From Hymenobacter polaris (lineage in GTDB: Bacteria > Bacteroidota > Bacteroidia > Cytophagales > Hymenobacteraceae), in the NCBI RefSeq assembly GCF_012927305.1, contig NZ_JABBGH010000001.1, positions 372,001-436,000 on the forward strand: DNA of 64,000 nt. Reading direction: 5' to 3'. Below are positions 35,515 through 44,036 of this stretch, in pieces (position 1 is the stretch's first letter; each line of letters starts with the position of its first letter). The translations under genes were made by a program, and so were the position numbers. Under the pieces are notes generated by a model, which was not told the DNA's origin, made no database searches, and saw only the letters and a program-made list of their open reading frames with translations.

Positions 35515-36237
35515 GTGACTTCCTTTTCTGACTTAGTGGTGGTAACGGGCGGTAGCCAGGGCATTGGGCGGGCGCTGGTGCTGCGCTGGTTGGCGGCGGG
35601 CTACGCCGTGGCCACCTGCGCCCGCCAGCCCGCCGCCTTGGCCGAGCTAGCTGCTGAGGCCGCCCGCCTGCACCCCGCCGCGCCCCTGCACACCCTGCCC
35701 GCCGACCTAAGCGAGCACGCTGGCTGCCAGCAATTTGCCGGTTTTGTGCTGGGCCTAGGGCTGCCGCTGGCCGCCGTGGTGCACAACGCCGGCGCCTACG
35801 AGCCCGGCCGCTTCCAGGACGAGCCGGCCGATGGCTCGCAGCTGCGAGCCATGCTGGCCGCCAACCTGCTGAGCGCCTACGACCTGACGCGCGCACTGCT
35901 GTCCACGCTGCTAGGGCAGGGGCGGGGCCACGTGTTCACCATCTGCTCCACGGCCAGCATTATGGCCTATCCCAACGGCGGCTCCTACAGCGTGGCCAAG
36001 CACGCGCTGCTGGGCTTCACCAAAACGCTGCGCGAAGAAGTAAAAAACCAGGGCCTGCGCGTGACGGCCGTGCTGCCCGGCGCCACCCTCACCCGCAGCT
36101 GGGCCGGCGCCGGCCTGCCCCCCGAGCGCTTCATCAGCCCCGACGACGTGGCCGCCGCTGTGCTCGGTGCCTTCCAGCTCTCGGCCAGCGCCGTAGTCGA
36201 GGAGCTGCTCATTCGGCCGCAGCTGGGGGATATATAG
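35515..36237 (+). CDS. Short-chain dehydrogenase
   Basis: Start GTG 35515, the only plausible initiation codon before VVVTGGSQGIGRAL. The 240-residue SDR has the cofactor motif TGGSQGIG, NAG motif (HNAG), Ser in STASIMAYPNGGSY and YSVAKHA. It resembles SDRs of the FabG/YqjQ group; the substrate is unknown. It is divergent from mlaE and is followed by a palindromic repeat. Confidence 0.85.
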   Translation: MTSFSDLVVVTGGSQGIGRALVLRWLAAGYAVATCARQPAALAELAAEAARLHPAAPLHTLPADLSEHAGCQQFAGFVLGLGLPLAAVVHNAGAYEPGRFQDEPADGSQLRAMLAANLLSAYDLTRALLSTLLGQGRGHVFTICSTASIMAYPNGGSYSVAKHALLGFTKTLREEVKNQGLRVTAVLPGATLTRSWAGAGLPPERFISPDDVAAAVLGAFQLSASAVVEELLIRPQLGDI

Positions 36238-36250
36238 GACAATGAGCAAT

Positions 36251-36360
36251 GAGCACTAAAGCCCGTCATGCTGAGCCTGTCGAAGCATCTCTACCGCATC
36301 GTTCGGGTGGCGTTTGGTAGAGATGCTTCGACAAGCTCAGCATGACGGGCTTTAGTGCTC
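36251..36360. repeat. Palindromic repeat, family A copy 1
   Basis: Two 45-bp arms, 36251-36295 and 36316-36360, pair along their length with one mismatch. The core is GTCATGCTGAGC...CGAAGCATCTCTACC, also found at 39.3 and 43.9 kb; the outer bases (GAGCACTAAAGCCC) are unique to this copy. It lies between convergent genes. Confidence 0.9.
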
Positions 36361-36368
36361 ATTAATTA

Positions 36369-37154
36369 CTATTGCTCCCTCACCAGCCGCTGCTTGTTGG
36401 GCCCGATGACGTCAATGTAGGCTGGCGGGCCGCTGTAGTAGAGCGTGCCGCTGCCGTTGAGGGTGCCGCCTAGGTTGCCGCGGGTGCGCACGTAGGCGTT
36501 GCCCACCCAGCTGGGGTAGGTGTAAAAGTAGCAGAAGTCGGTTTGTAGGGCGCTGGCAAACAGGAAGCCGTTGGAGCCCAGGTTGGGGTGAAAGTCGTGG
36601 GCGAAGCCGCTCAGCGTGAGGTCGCCCGCGTCGTAGCTGTCTACGTAGAGGTAGGTGGAGGTGACGTTCAGGTTTACGTCGCCGGGGCTGAGCACGCGCA
36701 CGAACAGCGTATCCTGGGCCCACTGGCTGGCAGTGGTTAGTAGGCCGTAGCCGCGCTGCTCCACGTCGTGCAGGTAGGGTAGGTGCAGGCGCACCTCGCG
36801 CGGGGTGTTGTAGCTGCGGGCCCAGTTGCAGCGGCTGGTGTTGCGGATAACGAGCTGGCTAGGGCCAGCGGGGGTCGAAAACTCGATGTCGTCTATCACG
36901 TTTTCGCCGGCCCGCACCTCGGCGTAGCTGGCCGTGTCGGGCACGATGGTCACGTCCACGTTGTCATACACGCGCAATTGCCTGAGCTGGCGGCTAATGG
37001 CGCGGCGCTGCACCACCACCGCGCCGTTGCTTTTCAGGCAATCGGCCTCGTGGCCCGCGCCGCAGCCGCTCAGCAGCCAGGGCCCTAAGGCCCCTAGGGC
37101 CAGCCAGAAGCTGCCAACCAAGGCGCGCGGCACTACGTTAGGAAATACACTCAT
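36369..37154 (-). CDS. GIN-domain (DUF2807-like) lipoprotein
   Basis: A 261-residue lipoprotein (lipobox LLSGC near residue 31) followed by a right-handed beta-helix-like GIN domain: LRQLRVYDNVDVTIVPDT, then regular strands with polar turns to the end. GIN-domain proteins are widespread in Bacteroidota as putative surface adhesin heads. There are several Cys residues in the mature chain. It is divergent from an SDR gene 39 bp away. Confidence 0.8.
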   Translation of the reverse strand: MSVFPNVVPRALVGSFWLALGALGPWLLSGCGAGHEADCLKSNGAVVVQRRAISRQLRQLRVYDNVDVTIVPDTASYAEVRAGENVIDDIEFSTPAGPSQLVIRNTSRCNWARSYNTPREVRLHLPYLHDVEQRGYGLLTTASQWAQDTLFVRVLSPGDVNLNVTSTYLYVDSYDAGDLTLSGFAHDFHPNLGSNGFLFASALQTDFCYFYTYPSWVGNAYVRTRGNLGGTLNGSGTLYYSGPPAYIDVIGPNKQRLVREQ

Positions 37155-37193
37155 TCAACCGGGCTTTGCCCCAAAATTACCCCTAGGACTACT

Positions 37194-37886
37194 ATGGACC
37201 TGACCGGCAAAGTTGCCATCGTAACGGGCGTGAGCAGCGGCATCGGCCGCGCCACCGCCGAAGCCCTGCTGGCCCACGGCGCCGCCGTAGCCGGCTGGGG
37301 CCGCCACGCCCCCGAGGGCCTCGACCACGACCGCTTCCAGTTTTTCGAGTGCGACGTGCGCGACGAGCACGCCGTGGCCGAAGCCTTCACGAATACGCAG
37401 CGCGAGCTGGGGCCGGAAGTGCACGTGCTGGTCAACAACGCGGGCCTCGGCATCTTCGGGCCCATCGACGGTTTTAAGAGTGAGGACTGGCACACGATGT
37501 TTGATACCAACGTCAACGGCTTGTTTTACTGCACGCGCGCCGTGCTGCCCCAAATGAAAAAGCAGCACGAGGGCCACATCATCAACATTGCCAGCCTGGC
37601 CGGTACCGCGGGCACGGCCAACCTGGCGGGCTACTGCGCCACTAAGTACGCGGTGCGCGGCTTCTCCGACGCCCTGTTTAAGGAGCTGCGCCCCGACGGC
37701 ATTCGGGTAACGTGCGTGATGCCCGGCTCGGTGGAAACCCACTTCAACGGCAAGGAGCCCGGCCCCGAGCCCGACCCCACCAAGATGCAGCCCCAGGATA
37801 TTGCCGACGCCATTGTGCACGCCCTGGAGGCCCCGCAAGCCACCATGATTTCGGAGATGCAGCTGCGCCCTACCAACGTGAAATAG
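37194..37886 (+). CDS. Short-chain dehydrogenase
   Basis: A 230-residue SDR with TGVSSGIGRA, NNAG, catalytic Ser in IASLAGTAGTANLAG and YCATKYA. The end (MQPQDIADAIVHAL) matches SDRs of the YdfG/serine-dehydrogenase-like group, which oxidise short hydroxy acids or similar. Function uncertain. It precedes gldA by 149 bp, including a palindromic repeat; cotranscription is doubtful. Confidence 0.88.
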   Translation: MDLTGKVAIVTGVSSGIGRATAEALLAHGAAVAGWGRHAPEGLDHDRFQFFECDVRDEHAVAEAFTNTQRELGPEVHVLVNNAGLGIFGPIDGFKSEDWHTMFDTNVNGLFYCTRAVLPQMKKQHEGHIINIASLAGTAGTANLAGYCATKYAVRGFSDALFKELRPDGIRVTCVMPGSVETHFNGKEPGPEPDPTKMQPQDIADAIVHALEAPQATMISEMQLRPTNVK

Positions 37887-37939
37887 TCGGCGGCTGGCCC
37901 AGCCATACCAGAATAACAGCGAATAGCGCGAACTTTGTG

Positions 37940-38022
37940 GGGTGCGGGGCTCGTCCCCGCCCGTCGTTCGCACCCGGTAAGCGGTTAGCGTTCAACGACG
38001 GGCGGGGGCGGGCCCCGCACCC
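37940..38022. repeat. GC-rich palindromic repeat upstream of gldA
   Basis: GGGTGCGGGGC (37940-37950) pairs with GCCCCGCACCC (38012-38022), and the inner CCCCGCCCGTCGTT pairs with AACGACGGGCGGGG. It makes a hairpin of about 30 bp with two mismatches. It is unrelated to the other repeat families here. The right arm ends one base before TACGCTTTG, a spaced variant of the -7 element ahead of the gldA ATG. Confidence 0.75.
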
Positions 38023-38035
38023 TACGCTTTGCTAT

Positions 38036-38947
38036 ATGGTTGAAGTTGAACACTTAGTGAAAACCTACGGCGCCCAGCAGGCCGTGGACGACATCAGCTT
38101 CCGGGCCGATAAGGGTGAGATTGTGGGCTTCCTGGGGCCCAATGGCGCGGGCAAGAGCACGACTATGAAAATGGCCCTAGGCTACGTGCCCCCCACGGCC
38201 GGCACCGTGCGCGTGGCCGGCTTCGACGTGCGCGAGCAGCCGCTGGAGGTGCGCCGCCGCGTGGGCTACCTGCCCGAGCATAACCCGCTCTACCTGGATA
38301 TGTACGTGCACGAGTACCTCGAATTTATTGGGGGCGTGCACGGTCTGCGGGGGCGCGAACTGCGCCAGCGCGTGGCCTGGCTGGTGCAGCGCGTGGGCCT
38401 CACCCGCGAGCAAAACAAGCAGATTGGCGCGCTCAGCAAGGGCTACCGCCAGCGCGTGGGTTTGGCCGAAGCCCTGGTGCACGACCCCGAAGTGCTCATC
38501 CTTGATGAGCCCACCACCGGCCTCGACCCCAACCAAATCAGCGAAATCCGCGACCTCATCCGCGAGCTGGGCGAGAATAAAACAGTCATTTTCAGCACCC
38601 ACATCCTGCCCGAGGTGGCCGCGCTGTGCTCTAGGGCCGTCATCATCAGCCGGGGCCGGCTGGTGGCCGATGCACCGGTGGCCGAGCTGGCCGCCCGCGC
38701 CGCCGGCGAAACCGTGCTGCGCGCCGAGTTTGAGAACCCGGTGGCCCTAGGGCCGCTGCGGGCCCTGTCCGGCGTGCACCGCGCCGAGGCGGGCGCCACG
38801 CCCAGCACCGCCCTCATCTACACCGCGCCGGGCACCGACGTGCGCGCCGCCGTGTCGCGCCTGGCCGTGGAACAGGGCTGGCTGCTGCTAGGCCTGCGCC
38901 AGGAGCAGCAGAGCCTGGAGGCGGTATTCGGGGAGCTGACGCGGTAG
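38036..38947 (+). CDS. gldA: GldA, gliding-associated ABC transporter ATPase
   Basis: Start at ATG 38036 (MVEVEHLVKTYG); the ORF is open to 37712, but that part overlaps the SDR gene. The 303-residue ATPase has Walker A GPNGAGKST, signature LSKGYRQRVGLAEAL and Walker B VLILDEPTTGLDP. Its length and the gldF and gldG genes downstream identify it as GldA, the ATPase of the GldAFG transporter needed for gliding in Flavobacterium johnsoniae. A small unrelated gene and a palindromic repeat separate it from gldF. Confidence 0.92.
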   Translation: MVEVEHLVKTYGAQQAVDDISFRADKGEIVGFLGPNGAGKSTTMKMALGYVPPTAGTVRVAGFDVREQPLEVRRRVGYLPEHNPLYLDMYVHEYLEFIGGVHGLRGRELRQRVAWLVQRVGLTREQNKQIGALSKGYRQRVGLAEALVHDPEVLILDEPTTGLDPNQISEIRDLIRELGENKTVIFSTHILPEVAALCSRAVIISRGRLVADAPVAELAARAAGETVLRAEFENPVALGPLRALSGVHRAEAGATPSTALIYTAPGTDVRAAVSRLAVEQGWLLLGLRQEQQSLEAVFGELTR

Positions 38948-38950
38948 CTG

Positions 38951-39286
38951 ATGATGCAGGGCTGGAGCAGAAAGCGGCGTATGCTAACCGCAGCATTAAC
39001 CCTGCTCGGTATTAGTGTGCTCTGGATTTACTTCATTGCCAAGAGCTTTATTGACGAAGAGAATCTAGAGCTTCGTAGTATTTATATCAAGGCCGCAGTT
39101 ACAGGAAAAGAACATTTGCACTATGTTAATGCGGGAGCGGAAAGGTATAATTTACGCTACTTGCGAAAAGGGACTGTTTACACCAATGTCGTTCAAACCG
39201 GCCTGTATAATTTCAACGTGGGAGACTCTATTCAAATAAAAATTGATTCCCGTAACCCAGCAGCTTACTGCGAACTAGTGGACTAA
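38951..39286 (+). CDS. Small membrane-anchored protein inside the gld cluster
   Basis: A 111-residue protein with a basic start, one membrane helix (about 12-32, LTAALTLLGISVLWIYFIA) and a beta-rich tail (VYTNVVQTGLYNFNVGDSIQIKI). Family not recognised. It begins 3 bp after the gldA stop, suggesting translation from the same mRNA. Its base composition is much more AT-rich than gldA or gldF, so it may be a recent insertion. Confidence 0.65.
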   Translation: MMQGWSRKRRMLTAALTLLGISVLWIYFIAKSFIDEENLELRSIYIKAAVTGKEHLHYVNAGAERYNLRYLRKGTVYTNVVQTGLYNFNVGDSIQIKIDSRNPAAYCELVD

Positions 39287-39308
39287 GCTTAAATAACTAA
39301 ACCATAAT

Positions 39309-39404
39309 CAGGTCGTCATGCTGAGCTTGCCGAAGCATCTCTACCGAACAACGGCCCTAGGCGACGCGGTAGAGATGCTTCGGCAAGCTCAGCATGACCG
39401 CCTG
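39309..39404. repeat. Palindromic repeat, family A copy 2
   Basis: A hairpin with about 38-bp arms and the family A core. Relative to copies 1 and 3 one pair is changed on both arms (TTGCCG with CGGCAA instead of TTGTCG with CGACAA), a compensatory change. The loop contains CCCTAGG. The right arm ends 7 bases before the gldF ATG. Confidence 0.9.
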
Positions 39405-39411
39405 ACATATC

Positions 39412-40137
39412 ATGCTTACCATCCTTAAAAAAGAATTTAACGCCTTTCTCAATTCTCCCGTGGCCTACGTGGTCATTGGGGTGTTTTTGGTGGCTACCGG
39501 GCTGTTTGTGTGGGTATTCCCCGACAGTAGCGTGCTTGACTACGGGTACGCCGATTTGCAGTCACTCTTCAACCTCGCGCCCTGGATTTTCCTGCTGCTA
39601 ATTCCGGCCATCACTATGCGCTCGTTTGCCGAGGAGAAGAAGGCCGGCACCCTGGAGCTGCTGCTGACCCGGCCCCTCACCGACGGGGCGCTGGTGGGCG
39701 GCAAGTACCTGGCCTGCCTGCTGCTGGCCCTGCTGGCGCTGGTGCCTACGCTGCTCTACTACTACTCGGTGTACCAGTTGGGCACCCCTAGGGGCAACAT
39801 CGACTCGGCAGCTACGGTGGGTTCGTACCTAGGCCTGGGACTGCTGGCGGCGGTGTTTGCGGCCCTCGGGGTGCTGGCCTCGGCCCTCACGCGCGACCAG
39901 ATTATTGCCTTCGTGCTGGCCGCCGTAGCCTGCTTTCTGGTGTACGCGGGCTTCGACTCGCTGGCCTCGGTGCTGAGCGGAGCGCTCGCCTACTACGTGA
40001 GCCAGCTGGGCATTGCGGCCCACTACCGCGACCTCAGCAAAGGCCTTATCGACTCGCGCGACGTGCTCTATTTCCTCACCGTGGTGGCCGTGGCGCTGCT
40101 GGGCACCCGCCTGGCTTTGCGCAGCCGCACCTGGTAG
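39412..40137 (+). CDS. gldF: GldF, gliding-associated ABC transporter permease
   Basis: A 241-residue permease with six likely membrane helices, starting MLTILKKEFNAFLNSPVAYV and with the ABC-2 motif MRSFAEEKKAGTLELLLTRP. It forms the membrane part of GldAFG with GldG. The start ATG lies 7 bases beyond a strong family A hairpin, which could limit ribosome access (inference). Confidence 0.92.
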   Translation: MLTILKKEFNAFLNSPVAYVVIGVFLVATGLFVWVFPDSSVLDYGYADLQSLFNLAPWIFLLLIPAITMRSFAEEKKAGTLELLLTRPLTDGALVGGKYLACLLLALLALVPTLLYYYSVYQLGTPRGNIDSAATVGSYLGLGLLAAVFAALGVLASALTRDQIIAFVLAAVACFLVYAGFDSLASVLSGALAYYVSQLGIAAHYRDLSKGLIDSRDVLYFLTVVAVALLGTRLALRSRTW

Positions 40138-40152
40138 CTTTTTTTGAACGAC

Positions 40153-40191
40153 CTCTGCGCTCCTTCTGCGAACCCCTCTGCGTCTTCTGCG
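40153..40191. repeat. Short direct repeats of (C/T)TCTGCG
   Basis: CTCTGCG at 40153 and 40176 and TTCTGCG at 40164 and 40185 form a twofold direct repeat with 23-bp and 21-bp periods in the gldF-gldG spacer. Its role is unknown. Confidence 0.5.
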
Positions 40192-40224
40192 GTGAAAACA
40201 CCCTAGGGCGCCAATTACGCTTAA

Positions 40225-41964
40225 ATGACTCCCAACCAAGAGCCAACGGCCACCAGCCCACCGCCCACCGCTAAAAACCGCGATTTGCTGCGCTTCGCCG
40301 CCCTCGTCGGCGCGCTGCTGCTGCTCAACTTCGTGGCCCAGCGCTTTTTCTTCCGCCTCGACCTGACGGAGGAGAAGCGCTACACCATGTCGCCGGCCAC
40401 CAAGAAGCTGCTGGGCCAGCTCAAGGAGCCGGTGAGCGTGACGGTGTACCTGACCGGCGACTTCCCGCCCGCGTTTCGGCGGCTGGAGCAGGCCGTGCGC
40501 GAAAACCTGACCGAGATGCAGATTTACGGCGGGGCCAATTTCAGCTACGTCTTCCTCGACCCCAGTGCGGCGGGCACCGAGGCGGGCCGCAACCAATTTT
40601 ACCAAACCCTGCTCAAGAAAGGCCTGCGCCCTACTAACCTGGGCAGCAACGAAAACGGCAAGCGCGTCGAGAAGCTGGTGTTTCCGTGGGCGGTGGTGCA
40701 GGGCCCCGGCGGCCAAACGCGCAACGTGCTGCTGCTGCGCGGCAACCAGGCCGTGAGCCCCGAGCAGCGCCTCAACCAAAGCATTGAAGGGCTGGAATAT
40801 GAGTTGGTGAGCGCCGTGCGCCAGGTGAGCCCGGCCAGCGGCGGGCGCCCCAGGCTGGGCATTATCGACGGGCACGGCGAGCTGCCCAACATCGAGCTGG
40901 CCGACATCCTCACCGCCTGGAGCCAGAGCTACGACGTGTTTCGGGTGGACTTGAGCAAAGTGCCCGACTTGCGCGGCAACCTGAGCGCGGTGGTGATTGC
41001 CAAGCCCACCCGGCCGTATTCGGAGGAGGACAAGTTCAAGCTCGACCAATTCATCACCCACGGCGGGCGGGCGCTGTTTTTCGTGGATGCCCTGCGCACC
41101 GACCTCGACAGCGTGAGCCGCAACGGCGCCGCCCTGGCCACGCCCTACAACCTGAACCTCGACGACCTGTTTTTCCGCTACGGCGTGCGCCTGAACCCCA
41201 ACCTGCTGCTCGACCTCAACTCGGGCCAGATACCGCTCGTGACGGGCATGGAAGGCAACAAGCCCAAGATTGAGCCGCTGCCCTGGCAGCTCTACCCGCT
41301 CATCAACCGCTTCAACCCCACCAGCCCCATCACCCGCAACCTCGACGCGGTAATCATGCGCTTCGTGGGCAATATCGACACGGTGAAGGCCCTAGGGGTG
41401 CGCAAAACCTCGCTGCTGACCACCTCGCGCTACACGCGCGTGCTGCCTGCGCCGGTGCCCATCAACTTCAACGACGCCCGGCTGGAGCCCAATCCCAAGA
41501 ACTACCAGAACCCGTTCCAGCCAGTGGGCTACCTGCTGGAAGGGCAGTTCCGCTCGCTATTTTCCAACCGCGCTCGGCCCGGCACCACCCAGTACCAGCC
41601 CGACCAGGACCCCACAGCCAAACCCGGCAAGCTGCTGGTTATCAGCGATGGAGACTTTTTGCGCAACGACGTGGATACCCGCGCCAACCCCCCTAGGCCC
41701 CTGCGCCTGGGCTACGACCGCCTGGCCAGCACCGAGTTTGCCAACCGCGAGCTTATCCTGAACGCCACCGACTACCTGCTCGACGACACGGGCCTCATCG
41801 CCGTGCGCGGCAAGCAAATCACCCTGCGCCCCCTCGACAAGGTGCAGCTGGCCGAGCGCCGCAGCTTCTGGCAGGCCCTTAACCTGGGCGCGCCGCTGGC
41901 TTTGCTGGCCTTGTTTGGCCTAGGGCGCGCTTGGTGGCGCAAGCGCCGCTACGCCCGGTTTTAG
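40225..41964 (+). CDS. gldG: GldG, gliding-associated substrate-binding subunit
   Basis: A 579-residue protein with an N-terminal membrane helix (LLRFAALVGALLLLNFVA), a large periplasmic ABC-type auxiliary domain (LDLTEEKRYTMSPATKKLL onward), and a C-terminal helix (LALLALFGLGRAWWRKRRY). It belongs with GldA and GldF. The start ATG 40225 is 87 bp after gldF. It ends 3 bp from the convergent gene. Confidence 0.92.
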   Translation: MTPNQEPTATSPPPTAKNRDLLRFAALVGALLLLNFVAQRFFFRLDLTEEKRYTMSPATKKLLGQLKEPVSVTVYLTGDFPPAFRRLEQAVRENLTEMQIYGGANFSYVFLDPSAAGTEAGRNQFYQTLLKKGLRPTNLGSNENGKRVEKLVFPWAVVQGPGGQTRNVLLLRGNQAVSPEQRLNQSIEGLEYELVSAVRQVSPASGGRPRLGIIDGHGELPNIELADILTAWSQSYDVFRVDLSKVPDLRGNLSAVVIAKPTRPYSEEDKFKLDQFITHGGRALFFVDALRTDLDSVSRNGAALATPYNLNLDDLFFRYGVRLNPNLLLDLNSGQIPLVTGMEGNKPKIEPLPWQLYPLINRFNPTSPITRNLDAVIMRFVGNIDTVKALGVRKTSLLTTSRYTRVLPAPVPINFNDARLEPNPKNYQNPFQPVGYLLEGQFRSLFSNRARPGTTQYQPDQDPTAKPGKLLVISDGDFLRNDVDTRANPPRPLRLGYDRLASTEFANRELILNATDYLLDDTGLIAVRGKQITLRPLDKVQLAERRSFWQALNLGAPLALLALFGLGRAWWRKRRYARF

Positions 41965-41967
41965 GGG

Positions 41968-42834
41968 CTACAACGAACCCGACTCGGGCCAGTGCCGCCA
42001 GTGCGTAGTAGCGGGCAGCGTGGGCTGGTAGTGATGCACATCGCCAGTGGCTAGCACCTGGGCCAGCTGCTGCCAGGTTTCATAGCTGCTGGGTCGGTTC
42101 TGCTCCCATTCGGCGCGGTTTTGCTGCGCTTGCCGGGCTTGCTGCACCTGCACGAGGGCCGCCAAGCCAGCTTGGTCGATGCCAGCCGCCGCTAAGCTGG
42201 CCTGGCTAAGCTGATAGGTAGCAGCCAGCGATTCATCAGAAAGCTCGATAGGCGCCCGCTGGTCAAAGTCGCGGTGGTACCATTCGTCCAGCACCATAAT
42301 TTTGCGCAAGTGGGCGGGTAGCGACTGGTACAGCTCCGAGTCGGTGGCTCGTAGTAAGTGGGCGTGCTTCTGAATGAGGAGACGGCCAACCTCGTGAAGC
42401 GAAATGCCGCCTGGTTCGTACTCCACCAACTCAATGCCCGCTTGGGCATAAGCCGCTGGGTCGTGCGTCAAGGGCACCAGCGTATCGCGGATAAGAATAG
42501 TTTTGGCGGCTGGGTCCAGCAGCTCGTCAGTAAGCAGCGCTTGCTGCGCTTCCCAGTCAATGGGGGTTCCCGCTTGCACGTTGGTCGTGCGGTTGTTGTA
42601 CTCGGGCAGATTGCGTAAGCAGTTGCCATAGTAAAATAACTCAAGCTCGATGCTGCCACCGCGAGGCGCGTAGCCCAGTCGCTCTACCACTACCGCCCAC
42701 TGCTCTTCAGCTCGAAATAGATTGAGCCGGCTATCGATGAGGTAGGAGTAGGGATGGCCCAGCGCCACGAAAGAATGATAATAGCCGTCGTTGGAATAAT
42801 CGAGTGCGTGCAGAATAGCTTGCGCGGTAAGCAT
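41968..42834 (-). CDS. Protein of unknown function
   Basis: A 288-residue cytosolic protein with no signal or membrane helix. It begins MLTAQAILHALDYSNDGYYHSF and has a conserved-looking WAVVVERLGY and FYYGNCLRNLPEYNNR. I do not recognise the family with confidence; similar proteins are occasional single-domain hypothetical proteins in Bacteroidota. It is more AT-rich than gldG and stands alone, convergent with gldG. Confidence 0.6.
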   Translation of the reverse strand: MLTAQAILHALDYSNDGYYHSFVALGHPYSYLIDSRLNLFRAEEQWAVVVERLGYAPRGGSIELELFYYGNCLRNLPEYNNRTTNVQAGTPIDWEAQQALLTDELLDPAAKTILIRDTLVPLTHDPAAYAQAGIELVEYEPGGISLHEVGRLLIQKHAHLLRATDSELYQSLPAHLRKIMVLDEWYHRDFDQRAPIELSDESLAATYQLSQASLAAAGIDQAGLAALVQVQQARQAQQNRAEWEQNRPSSYETWQQLAQVLATGDVHHYQPTLPATTHWRHWPESGSL

Positions 42835-42969
42835 AAGGAGGACGTGCGTGCGAAAAGTATAAGTTGTTGGCTGGATGCAACCACCGTCGCTAAGCTACTT
42901 CACCGCACCTATAGTCGCTAGGATGCAGCAGCACAAGTAGCTTTGCTGCTCGTTATTTTGTTTCTGCTC

Positions 42970-43875
42970 ATGCGTATTCTCCCTCTCAGCCTTGCCGCGC
43001 TGTCGGCGGCCGCCCTGCTGGCCGCCTGCGCCCACAATGCCGTGCCCACCGCCGCAGCCGATAAAGCCGCCGATGTGCCGGCCAGCGCCGTAAGCAGCCG
43101 CTTTATTGCCACGCCGCCCACCATCGACGGCAAGAGCACAGACTGGGGCAGCGATTCGCTGAAATACGACGCCAACAGCCGCTTGCAGTACGAGGTGCTC
43201 AACGACACGCGCACGCTCTACGTGCGCCTGCGCTCGGCCGACGCCAGCACTCAGGCTAAGCTGGCACTGCTGGGCATGGTGGCCTGGCTCGACAGCACCG
43301 GCCGCAACCAGCAGCAGTTTGGCGTGCACTACCCGCTGCCTATCGACCTGAGCACGCTGAAAAACCAGGCCGACCAGCGCCCGGCCGGCGCCATGGGCCC
43401 CTCGGCCGCCGAGCGCCAGGCCATGCACGTAGCCCGCTTGCGCTCGGCTATCACCGACGCGCGCACCGTGGAACTGCTCAAGTTTCGGGGTAGCAAGCAG
43501 CCGGTGCTTACCGACTCGGACGCGCCGCTGGGGGTGAAGGCGGCCTTAGGGCTGGACGAGAAGGATAACCTGATTTACGAGCTGGCCGTGCCGCTGCGCC
43601 TCATTTATAAGAAGGTACCGGCCCTGGCTACCGGGCAGCGCGCCGCCGTGGGCGTGTGGATGCTAGGCGACAAGCTCAAGCCCGAGCCCGGCAGCAAGCA
43701 GGAGCCCGACCAAAGCATGATGCAGGGCGGCGGCCTAGGCAGCTACGGCGGGCGCTACGGCGGCATGGGGGGCTACGGCTACGGCGGTGGCATGGGTCGT
43801 GGCTACCGCGGCGGCAGCGTCAACACCTTCCAAACGTTCTCGCTCAAAACCAGCGCGCAGTTGGCTGGGCAGTGA
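42970..43875 (+). CDS. Lipoprotein with sugar-binding-like domain and Gly-rich tail
   Basis: Start at ATG 42970 (MRILPLSLAALSAAALLAAC, a lipoprotein signal); the ORF extends to 42943. The 301-residue product begins its mature part with a region like the DOMON/CBM9 type (PPTIDGKSTDWGSDSL, then LYVRLRSAD), which in related proteins binds carbohydrates or heme. The C-terminus (about 250-280) is a Gly/Tyr/Met-rich low-complexity stretch (GGGLGSYGGRYGGMGG). Function unknown. Confidence 0.7.
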   Translation: MRILPLSLAALSAAALLAACAHNAVPTAAADKAADVPASAVSSRFIATPPTIDGKSTDWGSDSLKYDANSRLQYEVLNDTRTLYVRLRSADASTQAKLALLGMVAWLDSTGRNQQQFGVHYPLPIDLSTLKNQADQRPAGAMGPSAAERQAMHVARLRSAITDARTVELLKFRGSKQPVLTDSDAPLGVKAALGLDEKDNLIYELAVPLRLIYKKVPALATGQRAAVGVWMLGDKLKPEPGSKQEPDQSMMQGGGLGSYGGRYGGMGGYGYGGGMGRGYRGGSVNTFQTFSLKTSAQLAGQ

Positions 43876-43915
43876 GGTTTTTAGGTTTTGGGATGGTTAA
43901 GTGGTTTGGTCAAAA

Positions 43916-44007
43916 AGGCGGTCATGTTGAGCTTGTCGAAGCATCTCTACCGAACGACACCCTAGGGGCGCGATAGAGATGCTTCGACAAGCTCAGCATG
44001 ACCGCCT
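43916..44007. repeat. Palindromic repeat, family A copy 3
   Basis: Arms of about 36 bp with the same core as the repeats at 36.3 and 39.3 kb, one G-U-compatible mismatch, and a CCCTAGGGG loop. It lies between convergent genes and could act as a terminator for both. Confidence 0.9.
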
Positions 44008-44036
44008 GATTTTACCTAACTACTCAATCGCTCACC

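Noticed and set aside
43720..43830. Gly/Tyr-rich segment as an amyloid or silk-like repeat
   Set aside because: It is short and degenerate, and only a low-complexity tail of one lipoprotein.
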